Notes under the pieces: generated by a model
What the model was told of the DNA's origin: nothing
Database searches by the model: none
What the model saw: only the letters and a program-made list of their open reading frames with translations
Program-made: the position numbers and the translations under genes
Part shown: in pieces, positions 52,719-60,807 of the stretch
Layout: each line of letters begins with the position of its first letter
How positions within the stretch are numbered: position 1 is the first letter of the stretch
NCBI GenBank assembly: GCA_964441505.1
Contig: CAYTUV010000012.1
Coordinates: 32,644-96,643 of the forward strand
Origin: Fen-1258 sp964441505
GTDB lineage: Bacteria > Bacteroidota > Ignavibacteria > Ignavibacteriales > Melioribacteraceae
Direction of reading: 5' to 3'
DNA: 64,000 nucleotides

Positions 52719-53234
52719 ATGAATTTGCAGCTTATTCTTTTTATAGTTCTCGCAACAGTTGCCGCAATCTCTTCTGTAACTATGATTACACGCCCTAATC
52801 CTGTAATCGCAGCGGTATTTTTAGTACTCAACTTTTTCGCACTTGCAGGATTGTATCTTCTGCTTAACGCTCAGTTCATCGCCGTAGTTCAGATTATTGT
52901 CTATGCCGGTGCTATTATGGTTTTATTTTTATTCGTATTAATGCTCTTGAATACTGAAACCGAGTACAAATTATTTGTGGATAAACGGGCAATCAAATTT
53001 TTCGCATTACTAATCAGTGCTTTCGTCTTTGTTCAGATTGCCTACCTGATCTTTTTCGGTAAGCCATCCAGAGCTTTAACACCTGACGAGGCGGCTAGCA
53101 TTCATTCCGGAACAATTCAAACAATTGGTCAACAGCTTTATACAAACTATATTATTCCTTTTGAGGTAGCCGGTTTTTTGTTGCTTGCTGCCACAATCGG
53201 GGCACTGGTTTTAGCAAAGAAAAAATTCGAGTAA
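52719..53234 (+). CDS. nuoJ: NADH-quinone oxidoreductase subunit J
   Basis: 171 residues with five predicted helices and the NuoJ landmark VVQIIVYAGAIMVLFLFVLMLLN (about 53-75), which holds the pi-bulge helix. Membrane subunit of complex I near the quinone channel. Begins immediately at the asnS stop and is followed by nuoK after 5 bases. The hydrophilic-arm genes and nuoA/H are not in this window, so the nuo genes are split on the chromosome or lie elsewhere. Confidence 0.92.
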   Translation: MNLQLILFIVLATVAAISSVTMITRPNPVIAAVFLVLNFFALAGLYLLLNAQFIAVVQIIVYAGAIMVLFLFVLMLLNTETEYKLFVDKRAIKFFALLISAFVFVQIAYLIFFGKPSRALTPDEAASIHSGTIQTIGQQLYTNYIIPFEVAGFLLLAATIGALVLAKKKFE

Positions 53235-53239
53235 GCATT

Positions 53240-53548
53240 ATGTCGTCAATTCCTATGGAATATTATCTGGTTCTCAGCGCGTTCATGTTCTCAGTGGGCG
53301 TTGCCGGAGTTCTTATCAGACGTAACGCAATAGTTGTATTTATGTGCATAGAACTTATGCTTAATTCGGCCAATCTTACTCTCGTAACTTTTTCATCATA
53401 TCTTGGTAATCCAATTGGACAAATTTTTGTGTTCTTTGTGATGACTGTTGCGGCTGCCGAAGCAGCTGTGGGTCTCGCTATCATAATTGCAATTTTCAGA
53501 AATAAAAAGACAGTTAATATTGATGAGATAAATATTTTTAAATGGTAA
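53240..53548 (+). CDS. nuoK: NADH-quinone oxidoreductase subunit K
   Basis: 102 residues, three helices. Conserved glutamates sit in FMCIELMLNSANL and AAAEAAVGLAI, the proton-pathway residues of NuoK. Its end overlaps the nuoL start region (AAATGGTAATGA). Confidence 0.95.
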   Translation: MSSIPMEYYLVLSAFMFSVGVAGVLIRRNAIVVFMCIELMLNSANLTLVTFSSYLGNPIGQIFVFFVMTVAAAEAAVGLAIIIAIFRNKKTVNIDEINIFKW

Positions 53549-55488
53549 TGATAAATCTAATATACCTTACAGTTCTTCTTCCGCTACTCGGTTTTCTTGT
53601 GAACGGATTACTCGGAAGGAAAATCAAGAACGAAAAAGTAATAGGAATTATCGGCAGTGCCGCTGTCGGAATTTCATTCCTTGTTGTACTTGGTGCTTTC
53701 ATACAAACACTCGGTCTTCCGGTGGATGAGAGATCGAATACCGTAGAGTTGTTTTCCTGGCTTAATGTCGGTGGTCTTCATATTAAATTTTCTTATCTCG
53801 TTGATCAACTCTCGTTAACAATGTCACTCATAGTAACTGGAGTAGGTTTTTTAATTCATGTTTACTCTATTGGTTACATGCACGGGGACAAAGGTTTCTG
53901 GAGATTCTTTGCGTATCTGAATCTGTTCATATTTGCAATGATGAATCTGGTGCTTGGTGATAACTTTGTTGTTCTATTTCTTGGATGGGAAGGTGTCGGT
54001 CTCTGCTCATATTTATTAATTGGATTCTGGTATGACAGAAAATTTGAAAAGGGTACTACGTCTCAGGCGGCGAAGAAAGCTTTCGTTGTTAACAGGATTG
54101 GTGACTTCGGATTCCTGCTTGGAATGTTTTTGATCTATATGACATTCGACTCTCTTAATTTCAAAGAAGTATTTTTAAGAGCAGGTTCATTTCCGGTCGC
54201 AGAATCCACATTCGGTTTGATTGCATTATTCTTATTCATCGGAGCTACAGGTAAATCGGCTCAGATACCTCTATTCGTCTGGCTTCCCGATGCAATGGCT
54301 GGTCCAACACCTGTTTCTGCGCTCATACATGCGGCCACAATGGTTACGGCTGGTGTTTATATGGTATCGCGTGCATCAATCTTATTTGCTTCGGCTCCAG
54401 CGGTTATGACTCTCGTTGCAGTGATCGGTCTGTTGACTGCAATCATGGCAGCTACAATTGGATTGGTTCAAAACGATATTAAAAAAGTTTTGGCTTACTC
54501 AACAGTAAGTCAATTGGGTTACATGTTTCTTGCTGCAGGCGTAGGTGCCTTCAGCGCTTCGATATTTCATGTAATGACGCACGCATTCTTTAAAGCCCTT
54601 TTGTTCCTTGGTGCCGGCTCTGTAATTCATGGTATGCATGATGAGCAGAATATCCAGAATTACGGCGGTTTAAAAAAATATATGCCTAAAACATATCTGA
54701 CATTTCTCATCGCGACACTCGCAATTTCCGGTGTACCGGGGCTCTCCGGTTTTTTCAGCAAAGATGAAATTTTGTGGAGTGCTTATGCTAACGGCGGATT
54801 TGTATTCTGGCTGGTTGGTGCAATTACCGCAATGCTCACGGCGTTTTACATGTTCAGATTAGTCTCTCTCACTTTTTATGGTAAGGAACGATTCGATCAC
54901 CATCATGTTCATCCTCATGAATCACCTGCTCTGATGACGGTACCACTGATGATCCTTGCGTTCCTGTCTATTGTTGGCGGATATATCGGAATACCAAAAA
55001 TATTCTCCGGTGAGCATGGAAATTTATTTGAGAACTGGCTTGAACCGATCTACGCACCGGCACAGGCAAAACTTTCTTCATTTGGTTCTCACACACATCT
55101 GGAAGAATTATTATTAATGGCTGTTTCGGTTGCCGCGGCATTAAGCGCAATTTATTTCGCACTCCATGTTTACACCAAAAAACCAAAAATAGCAGAAAGT
55201 GTGTCGAACAAATTCAATGGTTTGTATAAACTTTTACTCAATAAATATTTTGTAGATGAAATTTATGAAGCAGCAGTTGTTCAGCCGATACAGAAGGGCA
55301 GTGATCTATTTCTGTGGAGGATCTTCGATGTCAAATTTATTGATGGTCTGGTAAATGGTTTAGCCGCATCGGTTCAATCCGGTTCCGGTTTCATAAGAAA
55401 AATTCAAAATGGTATTGCACAGTTTTATGCTGTTGTTATGATGACGGGAATTGCCGTCATACTTTTATGGTTGATACTTAGTCTTTAA
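53542..55488 (+). CDS. nuoL: NADH-quinone oxidoreductase subunit L
   Basis: 648 residues, antiporter-like, about 16 helices with the lateral amphipathic helix at the C-terminus. Conserved MHGDKGFWRFFAYLNLF, FLGWEGVGLCSYLLIGFWY (Glu) and MAGPTPVSALIHAATMVTAGVYMVSR (Lys/His channel) are all present. A His cluster HHHVHPHE lies near 450. Two starts, ATG 53542 and ATG 53548, both overlap the nuoK stop; they differ by two residues. A hairpin repeat begins just after its stop codon. Confidence 0.95.
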   Translation: MVMINLIYLTVLLPLLGFLVNGLLGRKIKNEKVIGIIGSAAVGISFLVVLGAFIQTLGLPVDERSNTVELFSWLNVGGLHIKFSYLVDQLSLTMSLIVTGVGFLIHVYSIGYMHGDKGFWRFFAYLNLFIFAMMNLVLGDNFVVLFLGWEGVGLCSYLLIGFWYDRKFEKGTTSQAAKKAFVVNRIGDFGFLLGMFLIYMTFDSLNFKEVFLRAGSFPVAESTFGLIALFLFIGATGKSAQIPLFVWLPDAMAGPTPVSALIHAATMVTAGVYMVSRASILFASAPAVMTLVAVIGLLTAIMAATIGLVQNDIKKVLAYSTVSQLGYMFLAAGVGAFSASIFHVMTHAFFKALLFLGAGSVIHGMHDEQNIQNYGGLKKYMPKTYLTFLIATLAISGVPGLSGFFSKDEILWSAYANGGFVFWLVGAITAMLTAFYMFRLVSLTFYGKERFDHHHVHPHESPALMTVPLMILAFLSIVGGYIGIPKIFSGEHGNLFENWLEPIYAPAQAKLSSFGSHTHLEELLLMAVSVAAALSAIYFALHVYTKKPKIAESVSNKFNGLYKLLLNKYFVDEIYEAAVVQPIQKGSDLFLWRIFDVKFIDGLVNGLAASVQSGSGFIRKIQNGIAQFYAVVMMTGIAVILLWLILSL

Positions 55489-55489
55489 A

Positions 55490-55550
55490 CTCTGTGTCTT
55501 AGCGCCTCTGTGGTTATTTTTTTTCACCACAGAGACACAGAGACGCAAAG
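55490..55550. repeat. Palindromic dispersed repeat of the CTCTGTG / HRDTETQRK type
   Basis: Inner stem CTCTGTGGT (55506-55514) / ACCACAGAG (55526-55534), outer stem CTCTGTGT (55490-55497) / ACACAGAG (55535-55542), with an 8-base bulge and a T-rich loop. Its right end, GACGCAAAGG, supplies the AAAGGA ribosome binding site of nuoM. Read in the nuoM frame it gives HHRDTETQRK, a well-known artefact of this repeat class. Confidence 0.7.
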
Positions 55551-55557
55551 GAAAAAT

Positions 55558-57084
55558 ATGACACAAAACTTATTCTTGACATATCTGCTTCTTACTCCAA
55601 TCATCGGAAGTGTTCTGGTGCTTTTCTTTAAGAAGGAACAAAAGCAACTAATTCGCTGGTTTGGATTAGCCGTATCGCTTGTTGCCTTTATTTTTTCACT
55701 TATTATTTACTTTGGATTCAATTCTGCTGATCCGCAGTTCCAATTTGTTCATCAGGTAATATGGATAAAAAGTTTGAACATCAGCTATCATGTTGGTGTG
55801 GATGGTATATCTCTTCTTCTGGTTCTTCTTACAACATTTTTAACTCCGCTAACTCTGCTATCAACCTGGCATGCGATCGAAAAGAACGTAAAGATGTTCA
55901 CTTTCTCGATGCTATTTCTTGAAGTTGGAATGCTCGGCGTCTTTATCTCTCTTGATATTTTCTTGTTCTATATCTTCTGGGAAGCGATGTTAATCCCGAT
56001 GTATTTTATTATTGGAGTATGGGGCGGCGAAAGAAGGATTTATGCAGCAGTAAAATTTTTCATCTTCACAATGTTCGGCAGTCTGCTGATGCTGGTTGCA
56101 ATTATATGGCTTGCTGTCTATGCATCAAACACGCTTGGATATTTCACAACAAATTTACTTGAGCTCTATAAAGTTGGTCCTACGGTACCTCATGAAATTC
56201 AAACATGGATGTTCGGCGCGTTCTTCCTGAGTTTTGCAATTAAGGTACCGCTATTCCCGCTTCACACATGGTTACCCGATGCTCATGTTGAAGCCCCGAC
56301 TGCCGGTTCTGTAATTCTTGCAGGCGTGTTGCTTAAAATGGGAACATACGGATTGGTTCGATTCTGTCTTCCATTATTCCCTCAATCATCAATTCAATTT
56401 GCGCCAATAATTTCGATACTTGCAGTCATAGGAATTATTTATGGTGCTCTTGTTTCGATGGTACAAACCGATATGAAAAAATTGGTAGCTTATTCCTCAG
56501 TCTCTCACTTAGGGTTTGTTGTGCTCGGAATTTTTGCAATGACAGTCGAGTCTGTTCAAGGTGCTGTGATTCAAATGATCAATCACGGTTTATCAACAGG
56601 AGCGTTATTCCTTTTGGTTGGTGTTCTCTATGAACGAACTCACAGACGTGACATTGCATTCTACGGTGGTATCGCTAGAATCGTTCCACTTTACTCCACC
56701 ATATTAATGATAGCAATGTTGTCTTCAATCGGATTACCGGGCTTAAACGGATTTGTCGGTGAGTTTTTAATTCTTATCGGCTCTTTCAAATCGGCGGTTC
56801 TAAATAGCTGGTGGTTTACAATCTTTGCCGCAAGCGGGGTGATCTTTGCCGCGGTTTATATGCTTTGGATGTATCAGCGCGTTGTTTTTGGCGAAGTAAG
56901 GAACGAGGCATTGAGACTCGAATTAACCGATATGAATCTCCGCGAGATGATCGTAATAATTCCGATTTTTGTTTTCATTATTTGGATTGGAATTTACCCG
57001 AATACTTTTCTCAATCTGACCGAAGCTTCAACTCAATCGATTCTTCATCAGGTCGGATCGTATTCAATTAATTTGTTAAAATAA
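55558..57084 (+). CDS. nuoM: NADH-quinone oxidoreductase subunit M
   Basis: 508 residues from ATG 55558 (MTQNLFLTYLLL). An open frame reaches back to GTG 55510 but only through the palindromic repeat, so those residues are not accepted. Antiporter-like, 14 helices, with FYIFWEAMLIPMYFIIGVWGG (Glu), KVPLFPLHTWLPDAHVEAPTAGSVILAGVLLKMGTYG (Lys/His) and MVQTDMKKLVAYSSVSHLGFV. Proton-pumping subunit of complex I. nuoN follows after 10 bases. Confidence 0.95.
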   Translation: MTQNLFLTYLLLTPIIGSVLVLFFKKEQKQLIRWFGLAVSLVAFIFSLIIYFGFNSADPQFQFVHQVIWIKSLNISYHVGVDGISLLLVLLTTFLTPLTLLSTWHAIEKNVKMFTFSMLFLEVGMLGVFISLDIFLFYIFWEAMLIPMYFIIGVWGGERRIYAAVKFFIFTMFGSLLMLVAIIWLAVYASNTLGYFTTNLLELYKVGPTVPHEIQTWMFGAFFLSFAIKVPLFPLHTWLPDAHVEAPTAGSVILAGVLLKMGTYGLVRFCLPLFPQSSIQFAPIISILAVIGIIYGALVSMVQTDMKKLVAYSSVSHLGFVVLGIFAMTVESVQGAVIQMINHGLSTGALFLLVGVLYERTHRRDIAFYGGIARIVPLYSTILMIAMLSSIGLPGLNGFVGEFLILIGSFKSAVLNSWWFTIFAASGVIFAAVYMLWMYQRVVFGEVRNEALRLELTDMNLREMIVIIPIFVFIIWIGIYPNTFLNLTEASTQSILHQVGSYSINLLK

Positions 57085-57094
57085 AATAAAGCTT

Positions 57095-58525
57095 ATGCCA
57101 CAGAATAATTACGAATATTTTCTATTGATGCCTCAACTAATAATCGGGTGCGGAATTGTTCTCTCCGTCCTGATTGAAATATTCACAAAGAAGAGCGAAC
57201 AGATACTGCCCTGGTTCTCAATTGCTATTTTTATTGCTACAGCTTTTTATTCTGTTTTTTATATCAATCAGAATTTTGTTCTGTTCAGCGGGATGATCGA
57301 AGTTGGCGGCAGACCCGCTATTTTCAATTTCATTTTTAATATTGGCGCTGCGCTCGTTGTTCTCTCTTCAATCGATTATTTGAAAAAGTATGGTACCTAT
57401 TACGGCGAGTACTACATATTGATTCAATCGTCTGTGCTCGGTATGATGGTAATGTCAGGTGCGAAAGATATTCTGATGATTTTCATGGGTCTAGAACTGA
57501 TGTCAATTTGTTTTTATGTCCTCGCAGGTATCAACCGCAAAAAACTTTCCGCAAATGAAGCATCTATGAAATATTTCCTCCTCGGAGCCTTCGCAACCGG
57601 ATTTATTGTTTACGGTATTGCATTGATTTATGGTGCAACCGGTACGACCAGTATTCAAAACCTGGTTGAAAATTTTGTAGAATATTCATCGAATATAATT
57701 TTTATACTCGGATTTGCTTTCTTCCTTATCGGATTCAGTTTTAAGATTGCTGCTGTTCCATTCCACATGTGGGTACCTGATGTCTACCAAGGTTCAGCTA
57801 CAACAGTGACATCCTTAATGTCTACTACAGGTAAAGCTGCGGCATTTAGTGTTTTACTAATTGTGCTCACGGCGGTTTTCAGTTTTAATGCACCGAATGT
57901 ATTCCGGCCATATTTCGCGGCTATCTCTGCATTCTCAATGTTATTCGGCAGTATAGTTGCAATTTCTCAGACAAATTTGAAACGAATGCTAGCATACTCT
58001 TCCATTTCTCATGCCGGTTATATGGTAATTGGCCTTGCGGCTGGTAATATTTTCAGCATCGCAGGAATTATGTTTTATCTTGCAGCATATGCTTTTATGA
58101 ATATCGGAGCTTTCACTATAATCTCTATGGTAGAAGGGGAGAACGATTCCAGAACAGATCTAAATTCCTTTGCAGGCCTTAGTGCCAAGAGCCCCGTTCT
58201 TGCTGCAGCCATGGCACTTTTCATGTTTGCTCTTGCCGGTATTCCACCTTTAGCAGGATTTTTCGGCAAGTACTATGTGTTCATCTCAGCGATTCAAAGT
58301 CACCTCACATGGCTTGCAATACTCGGTGTTCTCGCAAGTGTGATAAGTGTTTACTTCTACATCCGTGTTGTGGTCTTTATGTATTTTAAGGATTCAAGTG
58401 AAGATTTCAAAATAGATGTCTCACCTTACAGTTTAGCAGCGGTGGTCATCACTGCATTGTTGATTCTTGTTTTCGGAATTCTACCGGATACTCTTATGAA
58501 TGTGATAACATCGGTTATAAGATAA
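57095..58525 (+). CDS. nuoN: NADH-quinone oxidoreductase subunit N
   Basis: 476 residues, antiporter-like, with DILMIFMGLELMSICFYVLAG (Glu), KIAAVPFHMWVPDVYQGSATTVTSLMSTTGKAA and SQTNLKRMLAYSSISHAGYMVIGL. Last gene of the asnS-nuoJKLMN run; a palindromic repeat follows within 10 bases of the stop. Confidence 0.95.
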   Translation: MPQNNYEYFLLMPQLIIGCGIVLSVLIEIFTKKSEQILPWFSIAIFIATAFYSVFYINQNFVLFSGMIEVGGRPAIFNFIFNIGAALVVLSSIDYLKKYGTYYGEYYILIQSSVLGMMVMSGAKDILMIFMGLELMSICFYVLAGINRKKLSANEASMKYFLLGAFATGFIVYGIALIYGATGTTSIQNLVENFVEYSSNIIFILGFAFFLIGFSFKIAAVPFHMWVPDVYQGSATTVTSLMSTTGKAAAFSVLLIVLTAVFSFNAPNVFRPYFAAISAFSMLFGSIVAISQTNLKRMLAYSSISHAGYMVIGLAAGNIFSIAGIMFYLAAYAFMNIGAFTIISMVEGENDSRTDLNSFAGLSAKSPVLAAAMALFMFALAGIPPLAGFFGKYYVFISAIQSHLTWLAILGVLASVISVYFYIRVVVFMYFKDSSEDFKIDVSPYSLAAVVITALLILVFGILPDTLMNVITSVIR

Positions 58526-58533
58526 AAATCATA

Positions 58534-58608
58534 GAACGCTGATCTTTATGATGGTTATGATAATTTATGATCTTATTGAATCATAAACGATCTTAATAAT
58601 CTGTGTTC
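58534..58608. repeat. Palindromic dispersed repeat (GAACGCTGAT...ATCTGTGTTC)
   Basis: Ends GAACGCTGAT (58534-58543) and ATCTGTGTTC (58599-58608) are 8/10 complementary; the centre is a perfect 8-bp stem TTTATGAT (58564-58571) / ATCATAAA (58580-58587) with an 8-base loop. Between them ATGAT-type text repeats. Could act as a transcription end for the nuo operon. Confidence 0.6.
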
Positions 58609-58668
58609 CATTCCAACTTTCCCAATTCTTTCTTATTTTACTATCGGAAAATCCGCACAGAGTATAAT

Positions 58669-60234
58669 ATGATACCACTTTACACAACACAGCAGGTACG
58701 CGAAGCAGACAGCTACGCAATTAATTCCCTTGGCATTCCGAGTATAATTTTAATGGAGAATGCTGCAAGAAGTTTATATGCTGATATTATCAAGGCCGTA
58801 GATGATTCGTATGAAAACAATGTCGTTGGAATTGTATGCGGGAAGGGTAATAACGGTGGAGACGGTCTCGCACTTGCTAGACACTTCATTGTAAACGATT
58901 ACTGCGTGAAAATTATCTGTCTTGGTGCTGAGGAAGAACTCAAAGGAGACGCATTAATAAACTTTAGAGTAACCAAAAATCTGATTACAGAATATCCATT
59001 CTCGAAACTTTCAATTTATGAGAGCGCGAAAGATCTATCATCCTTAGATGATTGTTCCATTATTATTGATGCGATGCTTGGAACCGGAAGCAGAGGTGAT
59101 TTAACCGAACCATATAAAGATATTGTTGAGAAGTTAAATCAATTTACAGCTTTCAAAGTTGCTGTGGATCTGCCTACCGGACTGGATCTTGAAAACGCCG
59201 ATGGTGAAATCGTCTTTAATGCAGATCTGACAGTTACTCTCTCGGAATTTAAAACGGGGTTGTTTTACGGCAGAGGTTACACAAATTGCGGAACAATTAC
59301 CAAGGGTACAATTGGAATCGGAAATGAATACTACGATAAACTCAGCATTACAGATTATCTGATTGAACCGGAGGATGCTTATTACGGATTGCCAACAAAA
59401 AGTCTTGATCAGCATAAGTACTCTGCTGGTAAAGTGTTTGTTATTGCCGGTAGCGGTAAGCTACCAGGTGCATCATTTTTAACTTCTAATTCGGTATTGA
59501 AATGCGGAGCGGGTTCATCTGTTCTGGCATTCCCTAAATCTATCAAAACACTCGCTCAGCAAAGACTTGGAAGTGCAACAGTGCTTGCATATGAAGACGA
59601 ATCAAAAGAATATTTATGTGAGACAAATCTAAAAGAACTGGAAGAGAAAATTAATTGGGCTAATGTTGTTGCCATTGGCCCGGGACTGGGCAGGGAAGAA
59701 TCAACAAAAAATGCTGTCATTGAATTATTAAAGATATATAAATCAAAAAAAATAGTAATCGATGCTGATGCAATTAATGCTCTTGGAAATGAAGAGTACA
59801 AAAAATTGCATCTGAAGGGGAAGGTCCTTACACCGCATCATAAAGAATTTTCAGATATGATTGGAATAAAACTCGATGAGTTGGAAAAGGATTTGCTGAA
59901 ATACGGAAAGACTTTTTCCATTGAAAGCGGTAGTTATTTAGTTCTAAAAGGCGCACCAACAATGATTTTTAATCCGGGGGGAGAAGTTTTTATTAATAGT
60001 GCAGGGAATCCCGGTTTAGCAAAATTTGGATCCGGTGATGTGTTAACAGGACTTATTTCCGGATTTCTTGCACAGACAGATGAAATTGAAGAAGCACTTA
60101 TTAGCGCAGTTTACATTCACAGTTTGGCCGCTGATCTTCTTCTTGAAGAGAAGACAGAATATGGCTATACATCCGAGGATTTAATTGAAGAAATTCCAAA
60201 TGCGATCAAATTCATTCTTAAATCTTTTGTATAA
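58669..60234 (+). CDS. nnr: Bifunctional NAD(P)H-hydrate epimerase / ADP-dependent dehydratase
   Basis: 521 residues from ATG 58669 (MIPLYTTQQVREAD), the normal family start; the frame upstream to 58603 is unsupported. N-terminal epimerase (about 1-215) with VCGKGNNGGDGLALARHF, DAMLGTGSRGDLTEPY and VDLPTGLD; C-terminal ribokinase-like dehydratase (about 230-521) with AIGPGLGREESTKNAV, LTPHHKEFSDM and GNPGLAKFGSGDVLTGLISGFLAQ. Together they repair damaged NADH/NADPH hydrates, apt next to complex I genes. The end overlaps the VanZ-like frame. Confidence 0.94.
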   Translation: MIPLYTTQQVREADSYAINSLGIPSIILMENAARSLYADIIKAVDDSYENNVVGIVCGKGNNGGDGLALARHFIVNDYCVKIICLGAEEELKGDALINFRVTKNLITEYPFSKLSIYESAKDLSSLDDCSIIIDAMLGTGSRGDLTEPYKDIVEKLNQFTAFKVAVDLPTGLDLENADGEIVFNADLTVTLSEFKTGLFYGRGYTNCGTITKGTIGIGNEYYDKLSITDYLIEPEDAYYGLPTKSLDQHKYSAGKVFVIAGSGKLPGASFLTSNSVLKCGAGSSVLAFPKSIKTLAQQRLGSATVLAYEDESKEYLCETNLKELEEKINWANVVAIGPGLGREESTKNAVIELLKIYKSKKIVIDADAINALGNEEYKKLHLKGKVLTPHHKEFSDMIGIKLDELEKDLLKYGKTFSIESGSYLVLKGAPTMIFNPGGEVFINSAGNPGLAKFGSGDVLTGLISGFLAQTDEIEEALISAVYIHSLAADLLLEEKTEYGYTSEDLIEEIPNAIKFILKSFV

Positions 60235-60643
60235 CAGATTAAGTACTCACCGGCTTTATCTTATATATTTGCCTCTGGCAGTATACTGGGTTTTACTTTT
60301 TGTTCTGACTACAATTCCGGTTGATAAAATGCCGCACCTATTTCAGTATCAGGATAAGATTGAACATCTGCTTGCCTATGGAGTCTTGGCGTTTCTATTA
60401 ACACTTGCTCTATTTTTTCAGTCGAGATCAAATTTATTATCATCCAAAGCTTTCATTTTCTCATTTCTTTTCATCCTAGCTTATGGGGCTGTTGATGAGT
60501 TTCATCAAATGCTGGTTCCGGGAAGATACTGTGATCTATATGACTGGATTGCGGATGTTGTAGGCGGTTCACTCGGTATTGGGTTGGTATATCTCTTTTT
60601 GAATTCCCTTAAAGTCAAGGAACCGGAAACAAAAAATATTTGA
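60200..60643 (+). CDS. VanZ-like small membrane protein
   Basis: 147 residues from ATG 60200 (alternatives TTG 60185 and TTG 60227). Four hydrophobic helices with the VanZ motif pair: PVDKMPHLFQYQDKIEHLLAYGVLAFLL and YGAVDEFHQMLVPGRYCDLYDWIADVVGGSLGI. The family includes the teicoplanin-resistance protein VanZ, but most members are of unknown function; resistance should not be inferred. Overlaps the end of nnr. Its TGA is the first base pair region of a hairpin. Confidence 0.82.
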   Translation: MRSNSFLNLLYNRLSTHRLYLIYLPLAVYWVLLFVLTTIPVDKMPHLFQYQDKIEHLLAYGVLAFLLTLALFFQSRSNLLSSKAFIFSFLFILAYGAVDEFHQMLVPGRYCDLYDWIADVVGGSLGIGLVYLFLNSLKVKEPETKNI

Positions 60644-60666
60644 TTTTAGCTTCCTAAAGCTAAAAT
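60643..60666 (+). terminator. AT-rich hairpin at the end of the VanZ-like gene
   Basis: Perfect 10-bp stem ATTTTAGCTT (60643-60652) / AAGCTAAAAT (60657-60666) with loop CCTA. No classical T-tract follows directly, so it may be a terminator or a processing site. Confidence 0.5.
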
Positions 60667-60670
60667 TGAG

Positions 60671-60685
60671 TGACAATTTTTGTCA
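60671..60685. promoter_or_regulatory. Perfect palindrome upstream of the ABC ATPase promoter
   Basis: TGACAA-TTT-TTGTCA, a 6-bp inverted repeat with a 3-base centre, ends 6 bases before the putative -33 element at 60692. The size and place fit a dimeric activator or repressor site. The binding protein is unknown. Confidence 0.4.
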
Positions 60686-60691
60686 ATCCAG

Positions 60692-60725
60692 TTTTACTAA
60701 TCGAGTCTAATTCTGTCTATATTTG
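60692..60725 (+). promoter_or_regulatory. Bacteroidota-type promoter for the ABC ATPase / DUF218 pair
   Basis: TTTT (60692-60695), a 22-base spacer and TATATTTG (60718-60725), an exact TAnnTTTG. The -33 element is imperfect. Start of transcription would be near 60732. Confidence 0.4.
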
Positions 60726-60807
60726 TGGCGCAATAAAATACTGTTTTGCCATAAAATAATAATTGCCCCGTAATCATAAATTTCTTTTACCAGAAGATCG
60801 GAATAGC

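Noticed and set aside
55510..55557. N-terminal extension of NuoM (HHRDTETQRK)
   Set aside because: It is read entirely from a palindromic dispersed repeat; ATG 55558 has AAAGGA in front and gives the usual NuoM N-terminus.
58663..58668. TATAAT as a -10 box for nnr
   Set aside because: It touches the ATG at 58669 and has no -35 partner; leaderless transcription is not otherwise supported.
60200..60643. Glycopeptide resistance from the VanZ-like gene
   Set aside because: No vanA/H/X genes; VanZ-like proteins are widespread and mostly unrelated to resistance.
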